Shown here: piece by piece, positions 18,570 through 27,566 of the stretch | Layout of the letters: every line of letters begins with the position of its first letter | Position numbering within the stretch: the stretch's first letter is position 1 | From: Candidatus Krumholzibacteriia bacterium | Lineage (GTDB): Bacteria > Krumholzibacteriota > Krumholzibacteriia > LZORAL124-64-63 | Assembly: GCA_030592845.1 (NCBI GenBank) | Contig: JAUVII010000009.1 | Location: 1-39,574 of the forward strand | Direction of reading: 5' to 3' | Length of the DNA stretch: 39,574 bases | Program-made: the position numbers and the translations under genes | Notes under the pieces: generated by a model | Seen by the model: only the letters and a program-made list of their open reading frames with translations | Databases searched by the model: none | Told to the model about the DNA's origin: nothing

Positions 18570-18671
18570 GGGTCGGAGTAGCACATGCACATGCGCACGC
18601 GGCGCGATGTCCTCAGCCTGCGGCCTGCGGATTACGCGCCGCGTGCGCATGTGCATGTGCTACTCTGACCC
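18570..18671. repeat. Long inverted repeat / foldback hairpin (37-nt arms, 28-nt loop)
   Basis: Arms 18570-18606 and 18635-18671 are reverse complements except one G/T position (18575/18666), which can wobble pair. Confidence 0.93.
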
Positions 18672-18704
18672 ACGCCACGCCCAAACCAATCGCAAGGAGC
18701 CGCA

Positions 18705-19262
18705 TTGAACCCTGACAACATCAAGACCGCGCCCATTGGGGTGTTTGGGCTGGGGAACGTTTTAATGGGGGACGACTCGCTTGGGCCTACGGTTGTTGCC
18801 CACTTGTTGGCGGGGTATGAATTTTCGGATGCAGTGGTGGTGGAGGATCTGGGGACACCCGGGTTGGATCTGCATCCCCATCTGGCGGGACGGCAGAAGC
18901 TGATCCTGGTGGATGTGGTCAAGTCCGAGGGGGATCCGGGCGAACTGAAGTTGTACGGCAAGGATGAGATCCTGCGGCACGCGCCGGGGGTGCGGGTCAG
19001 CCCGCACGATCCCGGGGTGAAGGAAGCCTTGCTGGCCCTGCAGTTCGCCGGCGACGATCCCGGTGAGATCCTGCTGGTCGGTGTCATACCCGGCAAGATC
19101 GGGCACGCTTTGGGCATGACCGATGCGTTGCGCGCCGCGGTGCCGGCGGCCGAAGCCGCGGTCCTCGAGGAATTGGCTCGATGGGGCCACGCGGCGGTGC
19201 CGCGGGAGCCCCGCGGCGAACCCGATCTCTGGTGGGAAAAACCGGGAGGCACCGATGGGTAA
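18705..19262 (+). CDS. hybD: Hydrogenase maturation endopeptidase (HybD/HyaD family)
   Basis: GVFGLGNVLMGDDSLGPTVV, VVVEDLGTPGLDL, LILVDVVKSEG, SPHDPGVKEALLAL; TTG start after SD AAGGAG. Confidence 0.9.
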   Translation: MNPDNIKTAPIGVFGLGNVLMGDDSLGPTVVAHLLAGYEFSDAVVVEDLGTPGLDLHPHLAGRQKLILVDVVKSEGDPGELKLYGKDEILRHAPGVRVSPHDPGVKEALLALQFAGDDPGEILLVGVIPGKIGHALGMTDALRAAVPAAEAAVLEELARWGHAAVPREPRGEPDLWWEKPGGTDG

Positions 19263-19638
19263 CACGAATTTCTGGCGCCGTCTGGAGGGCGTGGGGGTTT
19301 TCCTGGTCGCACTGCACAGTTTCGTGATCGGGATCATGCTGATTTTCGCCACCGCCTGGATCCTGGATTTCGCCGGCTGGGACGAAATCTCCAACCTCTT
19401 TTTCCCACGTCAATCAGGGGCGTTCCATGTCATCATGGCCGTGGGTTACTTCCTGGAATACCGGGCCAACGGCACTATCCGGTTGATGCTTCTGGCCAAG
19501 GGTACGGCAGTGGTGTTTCTGTTGATCATGAGTCCGTGGAAAGAAGCCTGGTCGGTGCCTTTTTCGGGAATTTTCGACGGCTTGATGCTGGTGGGGATGG
19601 CGTTTATCCACAAGATGGCGGGAAGACCCGTCGCTTGA
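19255..19638 (+). CDS. Small multi-pass membrane protein of unknown function
   Basis: ATG 19255 overlaps the hybD stop; about 4 hydrophobic segments (VGVFLVALHSFVIGIMLIFATAW; LLAKGTAVVFLLIM). Confidence 0.75.
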   Translation: MGNTNFWRRLEGVGVFLVALHSFVIGIMLIFATAWILDFAGWDEISNLFFPRQSGAFHVIMAVGYFLEYRANGTIRLMLLAKGTAVVFLLIMSPWKEAWSVPFSGIFDGLMLVGMAFIHKMAGRPVA

Positions 19639-19645
19639 TCACTGT

Positions 19646-21166
19646 TCACTTGTCACATGGGCTGCGTCCCGGCCTGCCTTCCTTTTCATGGATCCTGTCA
19701 CACGTTTCCTGCACCTGGTCGATGCCGAACCGGATGGTCATGGTGATGCACGCGAAGAGGTACGGGTGCATGTCCTTGGATTCTTCGTCACGCATCAGGG
19801 TCCTGATGCAAATCCTGTCAATCGTTTCCAGGGCTCCGACCAGCTCCTCGGCAGTGAAACCCTCCTCAAGCCTGCGTTCGGCCAGATCCCGGCAGTAGGA
19901 CATGAAATCAATCTTCATCCGCATGCGGATGGCGTTGAAAAGGTTGCGCAGGATCAGGCGGTGATTCCAACGGTGCTCGCGCTCGTCCACCTCTTTGTAG
20001 CGGGGAAAATTTTCCCGAAGTTCCTTGGTGCATTCCTCGATGATTTCCTGCTTATGCTTCTGCAGCAGGGAGTGGATTTTCAGGTTTGGCCGAATGCGCA
20101 CCTGCTTCATGGCGTCGCGGTTGCGGCGCGTCCACTCGATGCGGTCGTACTTGCGGTTTTCAATCAGAAAAGGCAGACGGTAGAGGATTTCCAGCCTCCG
20201 CTTGGGAGCCCAGTCCAGGCGCTCGCGGGTGCGGGAGGCGTCGACGGTGAGTTCCTTGTCCACGTATTGGGCCATCCATGGTCGTTCGAAAGGTTTTTCC
20301 GAACCGAACCGGCCGGCGAAACACAGGGCATGGATGCCGGGTTTTATCATGACTTTCGGGGTATGCATGGGGGACCTGGCATCCTCGAAATAGTACTGGG
20401 TCGATTCGATGTAGAGTTGCTCATGACTGATGGCGCCGTCGGGGCTGGCGATGAGGATCTCGCCGTCGGCCAATTCGGCGTGTTTGTAAAGCACTCGCGT
20501 CAGGAAGCTGATGGCATCATTGATGTGGAGGTAGGGAATGGAGGATTCGCCGCGGCCCCCGAGGATCCGCGCGTTCCAGGCCCTGGACAACCAGGTGCGC
20601 AGGAACATGTAGAGCGGCGGATATTCGCACCAGTCGGAAAACAGGGCCGCGAACCGCACGATGACCGAAGGGAATTCATCATTGTATTCAGCGAGCATGG
20701 CTTCGCCGATGGCCTTGGTCTTGGCGTAGACGTGGTCCCCGTCCGGTGGGCTCGTCTCGGTCAGGGCCTTTCCCGCCGGTGGAAAAGCGCAGGCGGCCAC
20801 CGAGCTTGAAAACAGGAACATCTTCGGCCGCAGGGTGCTGCAGTGTTCGAGAATGTTGCGGAGGCCGTCGACGTTGGTCCGGTAGTATTCGGGATGATCT
20901 TCTCCGGTGAAGTCGTAATGGGCGGCCAGGTGGAAGACGATGTCCACCGGACCCTCGGCCCGGATTTCATCGAATACCGATCTCATGGTTGCCGGATCCC
21001 CGATATCGACCTGGTGCCAGGTGATGTTGTCATGGAAGGGGGCGCCGCAGCGGATCTGCGAGCGCCGCGCCAGTCCGATGATCCGGAAGTCTTCCTTGAG
21101 GGAGTCGAGCAGATGCCGGCCGATGAAACCCGAGGCTCCGGTCACCAGGATGCGGGGAAGTGCCAT
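19646..21166 (-). CDS. NAD-dependent epimerase/dehydratase (extended SDR) with C-terminal helical domain
   Basis: VTGASGFIGRHLLDSL, YAKTK catalytic motif; about 180-aa C-terminal helical region LLQKHKQEIIEECTKELRENFPRYKEVDE...RRLEEGFTAEELVGALETIDRICIRTL. Confidence 0.85.
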   Translation of the reverse strand: MALPRILVTGASGFIGRHLLDSLKEDFRIIGLARRSQIRCGAPFHDNITWHQVDIGDPATMRSVFDEIRAEGPVDIVFHLAAHYDFTGEDHPEYYRTNVDGLRNILEHCSTLRPKMFLFSSSVAACAFPPAGKALTETSPPDGDHVYAKTKAIGEAMLAEYNDEFPSVIVRFAALFSDWCEYPPLYMFLRTWLSRAWNARILGGRGESSIPYLHINDAISFLTRVLYKHAELADGEILIASPDGAISHEQLYIESTQYYFEDARSPMHTPKVMIKPGIHALCFAGRFGSEKPFERPWMAQYVDKELTVDASRTRERLDWAPKRRLEILYRLPFLIENRKYDRIEWTRRNRDAMKQVRIRPNLKIHSLLQKHKQEIIEECTKELRENFPRYKEVDEREHRWNHRLILRNLFNAIRMRMKIDFMSYCRDLAERRLEEGFTAEELVGALETIDRICIRTLMRDEESKDMHPYLFACITMTIRFGIDQVQETCDRIHEKEGRPGRSPCDK

Positions 21167-21184
21167 GGTCTCTCCCGGACGGTC

Positions 21185-21619
21185 TCAACCGCCGATGACG
21201 GCCTGGGTCGAGGTCAGTGTGACGGGAAGCTCCCGCAGCGATTCGCGGGGCGGCCCGTAGATCGGTTGTCCCTGGGCGTTGAACCGGCCGTCGTGGCAGG
21301 GGCAGAAATAGATCTGTTCGTTTTCAATCCACCGCACGTTGCAGCCCTGGTGAGTGCACAGAAGCGAGCGGGCGGTGACACCACCGGCGGTTCTGGTGAC
21401 TTCCACGGTACGGCCGTCGTGTTCAAGACGAACGCGTCGGTCGAGAGGGAGCTCCGCCACGGTAACAGTCAGGGGCCCGGCGGTTTCTTCATCCTGTGCG
21501 ACATCGCAGCCCGACAGCAGATTCCACAGCGGGACCGTCAGACACGCGGCTAAAACACCACAACCGCGGGCCAGGAAGACACGGCGGCCGGCGACCTTGA
21601 ATTCCATCGGGTCAATCAT
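21185..21619 (-). CDS. Rieske [2Fe-2S] protein with twin-arginine-like N-terminus
   Basis: GRRVFLARGCGVLAACL leader, CTHQGC...CPCHDGRF Rieske motifs; start overlaps the hypC-2 stop. Confidence 0.88.
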   Translation of the reverse strand: MIDPMEFKVAGRRVFLARGCGVLAACLTVPLWNLLSGCDVAQDEETAGPLTVTVAELPLDRRVRLEHDGRTVEVTRTAGGVTARSLLCTHQGCNVRWIENEQIYFCPCHDGRFNAQGQPIYGPPRESLRELPVTLTSTQAVIGG

Positions 21620-21863
21620 GGGAAGGGGGGGCGGGTTCGGGGGCGTCGCCGAGTTCACGCAGGGCTTCGAGGGTTTTGGCGGCCTGCTCCTCGTCGAGCG
21701 TGGTCAGGGCGAAACCGGCGTGGACGAGCACATAGTCACCGGGCATGGCCTCGGGCACGTAGGCCAGGCAGACCTCGAGGGAAGAGCCGTCGAAATCGAC
21801 GGTTCCCATACGCACCATTCCATCCTCGACGGCGGTTATCCTGCCGGGAACACCCAGGCACAT
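21612..21863 (-). CDS. Second HypC/HybG-family chaperone
   Basis: MCLGVPGRI N-terminus, GDYVLVHAGFAL. Confidence 0.92.
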   Translation of the reverse strand: MCLGVPGRITAVEDGMVRMGTVDFDGSSLEVCLAYVPEAMPGDYVLVHAGFALTTLDEEQAAKTLEALRELGDAPEPAPPSHD

Positions 21864-22032
21864 GTATAAATCTCCCCTTGAGTCCGGTTACGCCTCAATT
21901 GTACTGCGCGCCGCCGGGTTTTTCCAGCAGTCACTTCGCCGATTGCGTTGCCATGTGGCCATCGGGACTATATGATCCCGGGGTAATCTGAGGGTGGGCA
22001 ACAATCCCCTGTACCGAAGGATATTCCGAAGA

Positions 22033-22719
22033 ATGCCAGCAACGACTCCCAAGGGGATCCGGATTCGCATATGTGCCTGCCTGCTGTTGGCGATGGTCCT
22101 GCTGCCGGCGGCGGACCGCGCCGAGGCCGGGGGCAACCCTCCCAGCCAGGTGGTCTTCGAGGTGGGGTACGTCAGACCCTTCGGTGATCTCGCCGACGAC
22201 TTTTTCACCACCGAGCTGGGCCTGGGCATCAAGGAAGGTCTCGAGCTGGGCTTCCGCTGGCGCTACCGCTTTTCCGAGTCGCTGTCCATTTCTCCCTCTT
22301 TCCATTTCATCGACTACAAGAATTTCAAAGGCGAGAACGAGGGAATCGGAGCCTACCGCATTAAGCCGACGACCCTTAAATACAGCCTGGAACTGATGTA
22401 TGTCTTGTTCGATGCCGACACAACGGTGAGACCTTTCGTGGCGGTGAGCGCGGGCATTCTGCGGAACCGGGTCGAGGGTTACTGGAAAACCTTCGAACAG
22501 GCCTTTGATTCCTCACTCAACACGGTGGGTTACGGGGGTCGGGCCGGGTTCCTGATCGGTGGGTTCGAGTTCAGCGCCGTCTACAACGTGAACCGTTTCG
22601 ACACCTGGCGTTTCTTCAACACGGGTTATGAGGAGAGTTACGTGTGGGACAACATGGTCTTCCGGGTGGGTTGGATCATTCCCTTCCAGAAGAACAGAAG
22701 AGAGGACCAGGAACGCTAG
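22033..22719 (+). CDS. Outer-membrane beta-barrel-like protein
   Basis: Signal peptide (ICACLLLAMVLLPAADRAEA), strand pattern resembling OmpW/porin-like barrels. Start could also be 21994. Confidence 0.65.
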   Translation: MPATTPKGIRIRICACLLLAMVLLPAADRAEAGGNPPSQVVFEVGYVRPFGDLADDFFTTELGLGIKEGLELGFRWRYRFSESLSISPSFHFIDYKNFKGENEGIGAYRIKPTTLKYSLELMYVLFDADTTVRPFVAVSAGILRNRVEGYWKTFEQAFDSSLNTVGYGGRAGFLIGGFEFSAVYNVNRFDTWRFFNTGYEESYVWDNMVFRVGWIIPFQKNRREDQER

Positions 22720-22737
22720 CCTGCTGGATACAAAAGA

Positions 22738-22769
22738 CCGCCGGTAATTCCTACCGGCGGCCTTTTTTT
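22738..22769 (+). terminator. Intrinsic terminator
   Basis: ccgccggta-attcc-taccggcgg-cc-ttttttt. Confidence 0.85.
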
Positions 22770-22821
22770 GCCGTTGCGGTTATCCGAGAGTCCGGATCAC
22801 ACCATCAACAGTCAGGTTCGA

Positions 22822-23190
22822 TCAGAAGAGGATGGGTTTGCCCGGCTGCCCCGGCGCTCCGGCATCGGCCAAGTACGGGTCACTGGCCACCGAGAAAACG
22901 CCCATCCGGGTGTCGGCGTCCACACCGGCGACACGGATCTGGTGGGACTGGCCCACGGTGGCGTTCAGGGTGTAGTTGTTTTCGGTCGCGGTTGCGACCT
23001 GAAGCCACTGACCGCCGTCCACCGAATGCTGGATGACGTAGAAATCGACTGGGGTTCCGGTGGTGGGGGCGGTCCAGGTATAGCTGACCGGTATCTCTGT
23101 CTGGGCAAGAGCAGATCCGGCAGGCAGGATCACCGCGAGCATCACGGCGAGCACTGTGATTTTCATTAGATTCATCGTTCGCATTTTCAT
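22822..23190 (-). CDS. Small secreted Fn3-like protein
   Basis: Signal peptide ...ILPAGSALAQ; Fn3-like YTWTAPTTGTPVDFYVIQHSVDGGQWLQVATATENNYTLNATVGQSHQIRVAGVD. Confidence 0.65.
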   Translation of the reverse strand: MKMRTMNLMKITVLAVMLAVILPAGSALAQTEIPVSYTWTAPTTGTPVDFYVIQHSVDGGQWLQVATATENNYTLNATVGQSHQIRVAGVDADTRMGVFSVASDPYLADAGAPGQPGKPILF

Positions 23191-23392
23191 CAGCTTTCAT
23201 TTTCATTCCCGGAGGACGATCCGGGGACGGTGCAAACTCGGGTTGTAGTTCTGGCCTAAAATTGCAAAGGCGGTGCCACCACAGACGTCGGCGGCGGTTC
23301 AAGTGTGAACCTGAAGGGATAAATGAAGTTCGCATTCCGGTTTTTCAGGGTGGCCATAAACTGACCACTGAATTTAAGTCGCGCGGGCATGG

Positions 23393-24766
23393 ATGATCTG
23401 CGAAAATGCCCTTAATATCTTGCAAGTTGCATCTGTGAAAATGAATGTCAGGACCAGGGAGCTTCTACAAGTATCTGTGAATAAAGAAGTAATACACAAT
23501 CCGGCACCATCGTATCCCCTCGCCAAAGCGTGGTTCGGGCTTTCTGTTGTTTACTCAGGATTCCTCGCTGTGGGCTGTGTTTTCCATTTCGTCCCTCCTG
23601 TCCTTCCCGCGGTGATCGAAGATCTGGGCATTTCCCACGGTCAGGCCGGATTGCTGATGTCCCTGTTCGCCCTGCCGGGAATCCTGTTCTCCATTCCCGG
23701 GGGCTGGCTGGCCGACCGGTTCGGGGAACGTGTGGTCGGAAGCCTGGGGCTGGCCATCATGGGGGCCGGAACCCTGGTGTTGGCGTCCGCGGATGATTTT
23801 CCCCTGATCCTGGCCGGTCGGACCATTTCGGGCATCGGGGCCATGAGCGCCGTGATCGCCATGCAGAGGATGGTGACCCGCCTGTTCCAGGGTCGCCCCC
23901 TGGGGGTGCCCATGGGGGTCAGCGGCAGTGCCATTCCCCTGGGCATCATCCTGGTGCTGAACCAGGGGGGGCGGATTGCCGCGGAACACGGCTGGCGGGA
24001 AGTGGCGTTCCGGACAGGGTTTGTCTCGGTGGTGATCGCGGCGGGATTCCTGGCCGCAAGTTGGTTCATCACCAGGGGCCGGTCCCTGGGCAGCGGTCAC
24101 GAAAAAGCCGGCGAGCCTTCCAACGGCGCGGGCATCGATCTGCGCCGGGGCCTGAGGGCGATCTGGATCGTGGGCGGGGTCTGGTTCTGCGCCAACGGCG
24201 CCATGACGGCCTTCATGACCTTTGCGCCGGACCACTATCTGGACCAGGGTTTCGGCGTCAGGGCCCAGGGTCTTCTGACCAGCGTTCCCATGTGGGGATC
24301 GGCCCTGCTGGGCCCGGTTACCGGTTGGCTGGCCGATCGCCACGGCGGCAAGGCGGCTTTTATCGCCTGGGGTCTGGTGCTGATGGGGGCCTCCCTGCTG
24401 CTGGTTCCGATGGGCGCCGTTTCCCCGGTGGTTATCGGCCTGGGCCTGGGGGTCGCCCTGGCCGCCATCGTGACTCCGACCATGTCCCTGCCCGGCTCGG
24501 TGTTGCCGCCCTCCCACGTGGGGCGGGGTTTCGGGATACTCAGCACCTGCGCCAACATCGGCATCTTCGCCATTCCGCCGGTGGCGGGAATGGTCCGCGA
24601 CCTGAGCGGCGGATACCGGTGGCCTTTCCTGTTGATGGCCGGGCTGGCCTTCCTGGGAGTGGGCGCGGCGGAAATGCTGCGCCGCGGCCGCTACACACCG
24701 GGTTTCAAATTCAAGCTTGTGGCCGGGCCCGGGGGGAATGAAATTGTGAAAAACCGAAACGTCTGA
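23393..24766 (+). CDS. MFS transporter
   Basis: About 12 TM pattern; GWLADRFGERVVG and GWLADRHGGKAAF loop motifs. N-terminal start uncertain. Confidence 0.85.
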   Translation: MICENALNILQVASVKMNVRTRELLQVSVNKEVIHNPAPSYPLAKAWFGLSVVYSGFLAVGCVFHFVPPVLPAVIEDLGISHGQAGLLMSLFALPGILFSIPGGWLADRFGERVVGSLGLAIMGAGTLVLASADDFPLILAGRTISGIGAMSAVIAMQRMVTRLFQGRPLGVPMGVSGSAIPLGIILVLNQGGRIAAEHGWREVAFRTGFVSVVIAAGFLAASWFITRGRSLGSGHEKAGEPSNGAGIDLRRGLRAIWIVGGVWFCANGAMTAFMTFAPDHYLDQGFGVRAQGLLTSVPMWGSALLGPVTGWLADRHGGKAAFIAWGLVLMGASLLLVPMGAVSPVVIGLGLGVALAAIVTPTMSLPGSVLPPSHVGRGFGILSTCANIGIFAIPPVAGMVRDLSGGYRWPFLLMAGLAFLGVGAAEMLRRGRYTPGFKFKLVAGPGGNEIVKNRNV

Positions 24767-24793
24767 GAGCTGTTCCGAGAAAAGGGAGTCGAG

Positions 24794-25333
24794 ATGAACC
24801 AGGAAGTGCTGGACCTGTGGCCGGAACTGATGTGGATCAAAGACGAAGGACTTCGCAAATCCACCGCCAGGACCTGGGAGCTGGCCCTGGAGCGCAGCCC
24901 CCTGACCGTCGCGGATCTCAATACCATTCCCTTCACCCTGCTGGTGCCCGATCTGAAGGTCACCTTCATGGCCCACAAGCGTTGTGTGGTTCATATCGCC
25001 CGCGACGCGGCCGTCAAGATGAACGAGTTTTTCACCAAAGATCTTCCGGTGGATCTGGACGTTACCATTGCCGGGGCGATTCTGGCTGATGTGGGTAAAC
25101 TCCTGGAGTACGACATCAGGGACGGGGAGTCCTGCAAGAGTGAAATGGGCAAGTACCTGCGCCATCCGTTCACGGGTGTCGCCCTGGCACTCGAGGCGGG
25201 GGTTCCGGAGTCGGTTTGTCACATCATCGCCGCCCACGCGGGGGAGGGTGACATGGTCACGCGCTCGACCGAGGCCTACGTGGTTCACCACGCGGATTTC
25301 ATGACCTTTTTGCCCTTCAAGAAGCGGCTGTAG
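24794..25333 (+). CDS. HD-domain protein (predicted phosphohydrolase)
   Basis: AHKRCVVHIARDA...AGAILADVGKLLEY...HPFTGVALALEAGVPESVCHIIAAHAGEGD. Confidence 0.65.
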   Translation: MNQEVLDLWPELMWIKDEGLRKSTARTWELALERSPLTVADLNTIPFTLLVPDLKVTFMAHKRCVVHIARDAAVKMNEFFTKDLPVDLDVTIAGAILADVGKLLEYDIRDGESCKSEMGKYLRHPFTGVALALEAGVPESVCHIIAAHAGEGDMVTRSTEAYVVHHADFMTFLPFKKRL

Positions 25334-25443
25334 CAGCCCAGGCAGGAAAATACTTGGCGTGAGGCCCATTCTGGTATATCTAGAGTCCAATCGGATGCCT
25401 TTTGATGGGCCCGGCCCGTGTCCCAATAGCCAGGAGGAAAACC

Positions 25444-25674
25444 ATGGCTGACAATACTGATAAAGTGGAAGACAACGTCGATGGCGCCTGGTTCGTGGAT
25501 ACCAATTGCATCGACTGTGACCTTTGCCGCCAGACGGCCCCGGACAACTTCGAGCGCAACGAGGACGAAGGCTACACTTACGTCAGCAAGCAGCCTGACG
25601 GCGATGATGAGGTTCAGGCCTGTCAGGACGCCATGGAAGAGTGCCCGGTCGAAGCCATCGGTGACGACGGTTAA
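25444..25674 (+). CDS. Ferredoxin (single-cluster [4Fe-4S]/[3Fe-4S] type)
   Basis: CIDCDLCRQTAPDNF...CQDAMEECPVEAI; SD aggagg upstream of ATG 25444. Confidence 0.88.
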   Translation: MADNTDKVEDNVDGAWFVDTNCIDCDLCRQTAPDNFERNEDEGYTYVSKQPDGDDEVQACQDAMEECPVEAIGDDG

Positions 25675-25717
25675 GCCTCCCGCGGACCACCTGACCCAGG
25701 TCCTCATATTCAGGAAT

Positions 25718-25749
25718 CGGCCCGCCCTTGTGGCGGGCCGGCCCTTTTT
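25718..25749 (+). terminator. Intrinsic terminator
   Basis: cggcccgcc-cttgt-ggcgggccg-gcc-cttttt. Confidence 0.8.
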
Positions 25750-25828
25750 GTGGAAACTTATGACCAAGTGAAGAGTTGAAGACCGGCATCACTACAACCC
25801 GGGCCGGTGCCCGGACAGGGAGGAACCC

Positions 25829-27253
25829 ATGCGCAAAAGCGTCAATGATAAAGGCATCCTGACCATGATGACCGCCGTCTTGCTGATAACGGCCGCGGTA
25901 TCCATGGCCACGGCCCAGGCCCCGGTGGACAACCAGCTGCGGTCCTATGCCGACGTGGCGGAAAAGACCATGCCGGCGGTGGTCAATATCTCCACCGACA
26001 AGATTGTCGACAGCAGTTCCCGGCGCCCCTTCATGAACGATCCCATGTTCCGGCGCTTTTTCAACATGCCGGATGACGACGTGCACAACAATCCGGAGCG
26101 GCTGGAGCACTCTCTCGGATCGGGCATCGTGATCTCGTCGGACGGCTACATCCTGACCAACAACCACGTGGTCGAAAACGCCAGCAAGATCCGCGTGACC
26201 TTCCTGGGCGACAAGGAATACGAGGCCGAGATCATCGGCACCGATCCGCCCACCGACGTGGCCCTGATCAAGATCGATGCTGAGAACCTGCCCATCGTCC
26301 ACATCGGCGACAGCGACAAGCTGCGGGTGGGTGACCAGGTCATGGCCATCGGCAACCCGTTCGGCGTGGGCCAGACGGTAACCCTGGGCATCGTCAGCGC
26401 CCTGGGACGGAACATCGGCCTGATGGACTACTCGGACCTGATCCAGACCGACGCCTCGATCAACCCCGGCAACAGCGGCGGCGCGCTGGTCAATATGCAG
26501 GGCCGCCTGGTGGGCATGAACGCGGCCATCCTGAGCCGCAGCGGCGGCAGCCAGGGTATCGGTTTCGCGATTCCCACGAGCATGGCCATGCGCATCGTCG
26601 ATTCGCTCAAGGAAACCGGCACCGTGCAGCGGGCCTACCTGGGCGTGCTGCCCCAGCCGGTGGACCAGTCCATGGCCGACTACTATGGAATGGACCGTCC
26701 CCGCGGCGTGCTGATCACCCAGGTCAACGAGGACACGCCGGCCGAGAAGGCGGGTCTGAAGGACGGCGACATCATCCTGAGCGTCGACGGCCGCGAGATC
26801 AAGAATCCCAGTATGCTGCGCAACGTGATCAGCCTGTCGGAAGTGGGCCAGGAGGTTGAACTGGCCATCGTGCGTGAAGGCGCGGAACAGAACGTTGCGG
26901 TCAAACTGGAAAAGTTCCCCGATCCCGAACAGGTGGCCGAGATCGACGATCCCGACGAAGATGAAACTCTCGACGGCGTTATCGTCCGGGAAATGACCAC
27001 CAGTATGCGGGCCATGATGGAGACGCTGCCCGAAGACATGGAGGGCCTGGTGGTAACCGGAGTGGAGCAGACCAGCAACGCCGCGCGTGAAGGTTTGGCC
27101 GAAGGGGACATCATCCTTGAGGTTGGCAAGGAACCGGTGACGACCCTGAAGGGGTACCAGCAGGCCCTTGGCAAGAATACCGACCGGCCGGTTTTCCTGA
27201 GGGTTTATAAACCCCTGCAGCGGCAGAGCATTTATATCGCGGTGCCACGGTAG
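25829..27253 (+). CDS. HtrA/DegP-like periplasmic serine protease with two PDZ domains
   Basis: LGSGIVISSDGYILTNNHVV, DVALIKID, NPGNSGGALVN; two PDZ regions (GVLITQVNEDTPAEKAGLKDGD; LVVTGVEQTSNAAREGLAEGD). Confidence 0.94.
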   Translation: MRKSVNDKGILTMMTAVLLITAAVSMATAQAPVDNQLRSYADVAEKTMPAVVNISTDKIVDSSSRRPFMNDPMFRRFFNMPDDDVHNNPERLEHSLGSGIVISSDGYILTNNHVVENASKIRVTFLGDKEYEAEIIGTDPPTDVALIKIDAENLPIVHIGDSDKLRVGDQVMAIGNPFGVGQTVTLGIVSALGRNIGLMDYSDLIQTDASINPGNSGGALVNMQGRLVGMNAAILSRSGGSQGIGFAIPTSMAMRIVDSLKETGTVQRAYLGVLPQPVDQSMADYYGMDRPRGVLITQVNEDTPAEKAGLKDGDIILSVDGREIKNPSMLRNVISLSEVGQEVELAIVREGAEQNVAVKLEKFPDPEQVAEIDDPDEDETLDGVIVREMTTSMRAMMETLPEDMEGLVVTGVEQTSNAAREGLAEGDIILEVGKEPVTTLKGYQQALGKNTDRPVFLRVYKPLQRQSIYIAVPR

Positions 27254-27309
27254 GCCGGCAGCCAAACTGGAGGGCTGTTTTATCCAGCAAAGATGATCAA
27301 ATGATGAAA

Positions 27310-27337
27310 AGAGGGCCCCCCGGGGGGCCCTCTTTTT
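27310..27337 (+). terminator. Intrinsic terminator
   Basis: agagggcccccc/ggggggccctct followed by ttttt. Confidence 0.85.
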
Positions 27338-27566
27338 GATGTCCGGGGTGTCCTTATTGCCAGACACAATTTCAAAGGCACGACCAAAAAACTTTACTTA
27401 ACCCAGTTAATCCCTAGGCGTTCAGTTATATATCGATATTGAACCTCGTCCCTTAATCATGGTACTATCAAAACTGGATGAAGAAATCCGGCAAGGAGGA
27501 TCCTGGCCGGAAATCCTTTATTCTGGCAACCGCCAGGCGCTCGCCACCCCTTCGTTTGGAGAAACC

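Noticed and set aside
18570-18671. Integron attC site or intrinsic terminator interpretation of the long hairpin
   Set aside because: No GTTRRRY/RYYYAAC core sites and no integrase nearby; no U-tract on either side.
23555-25426. 623-aa - strand ORF opposite the MFS and HD genes
   Set aside because: Low-complexity Q/H/G/P-rich product antisense to real genes.
25583-27367. 594-aa - strand ORF opposite the HtrA protease
   Set aside because: Antisense shadow, no motifs.
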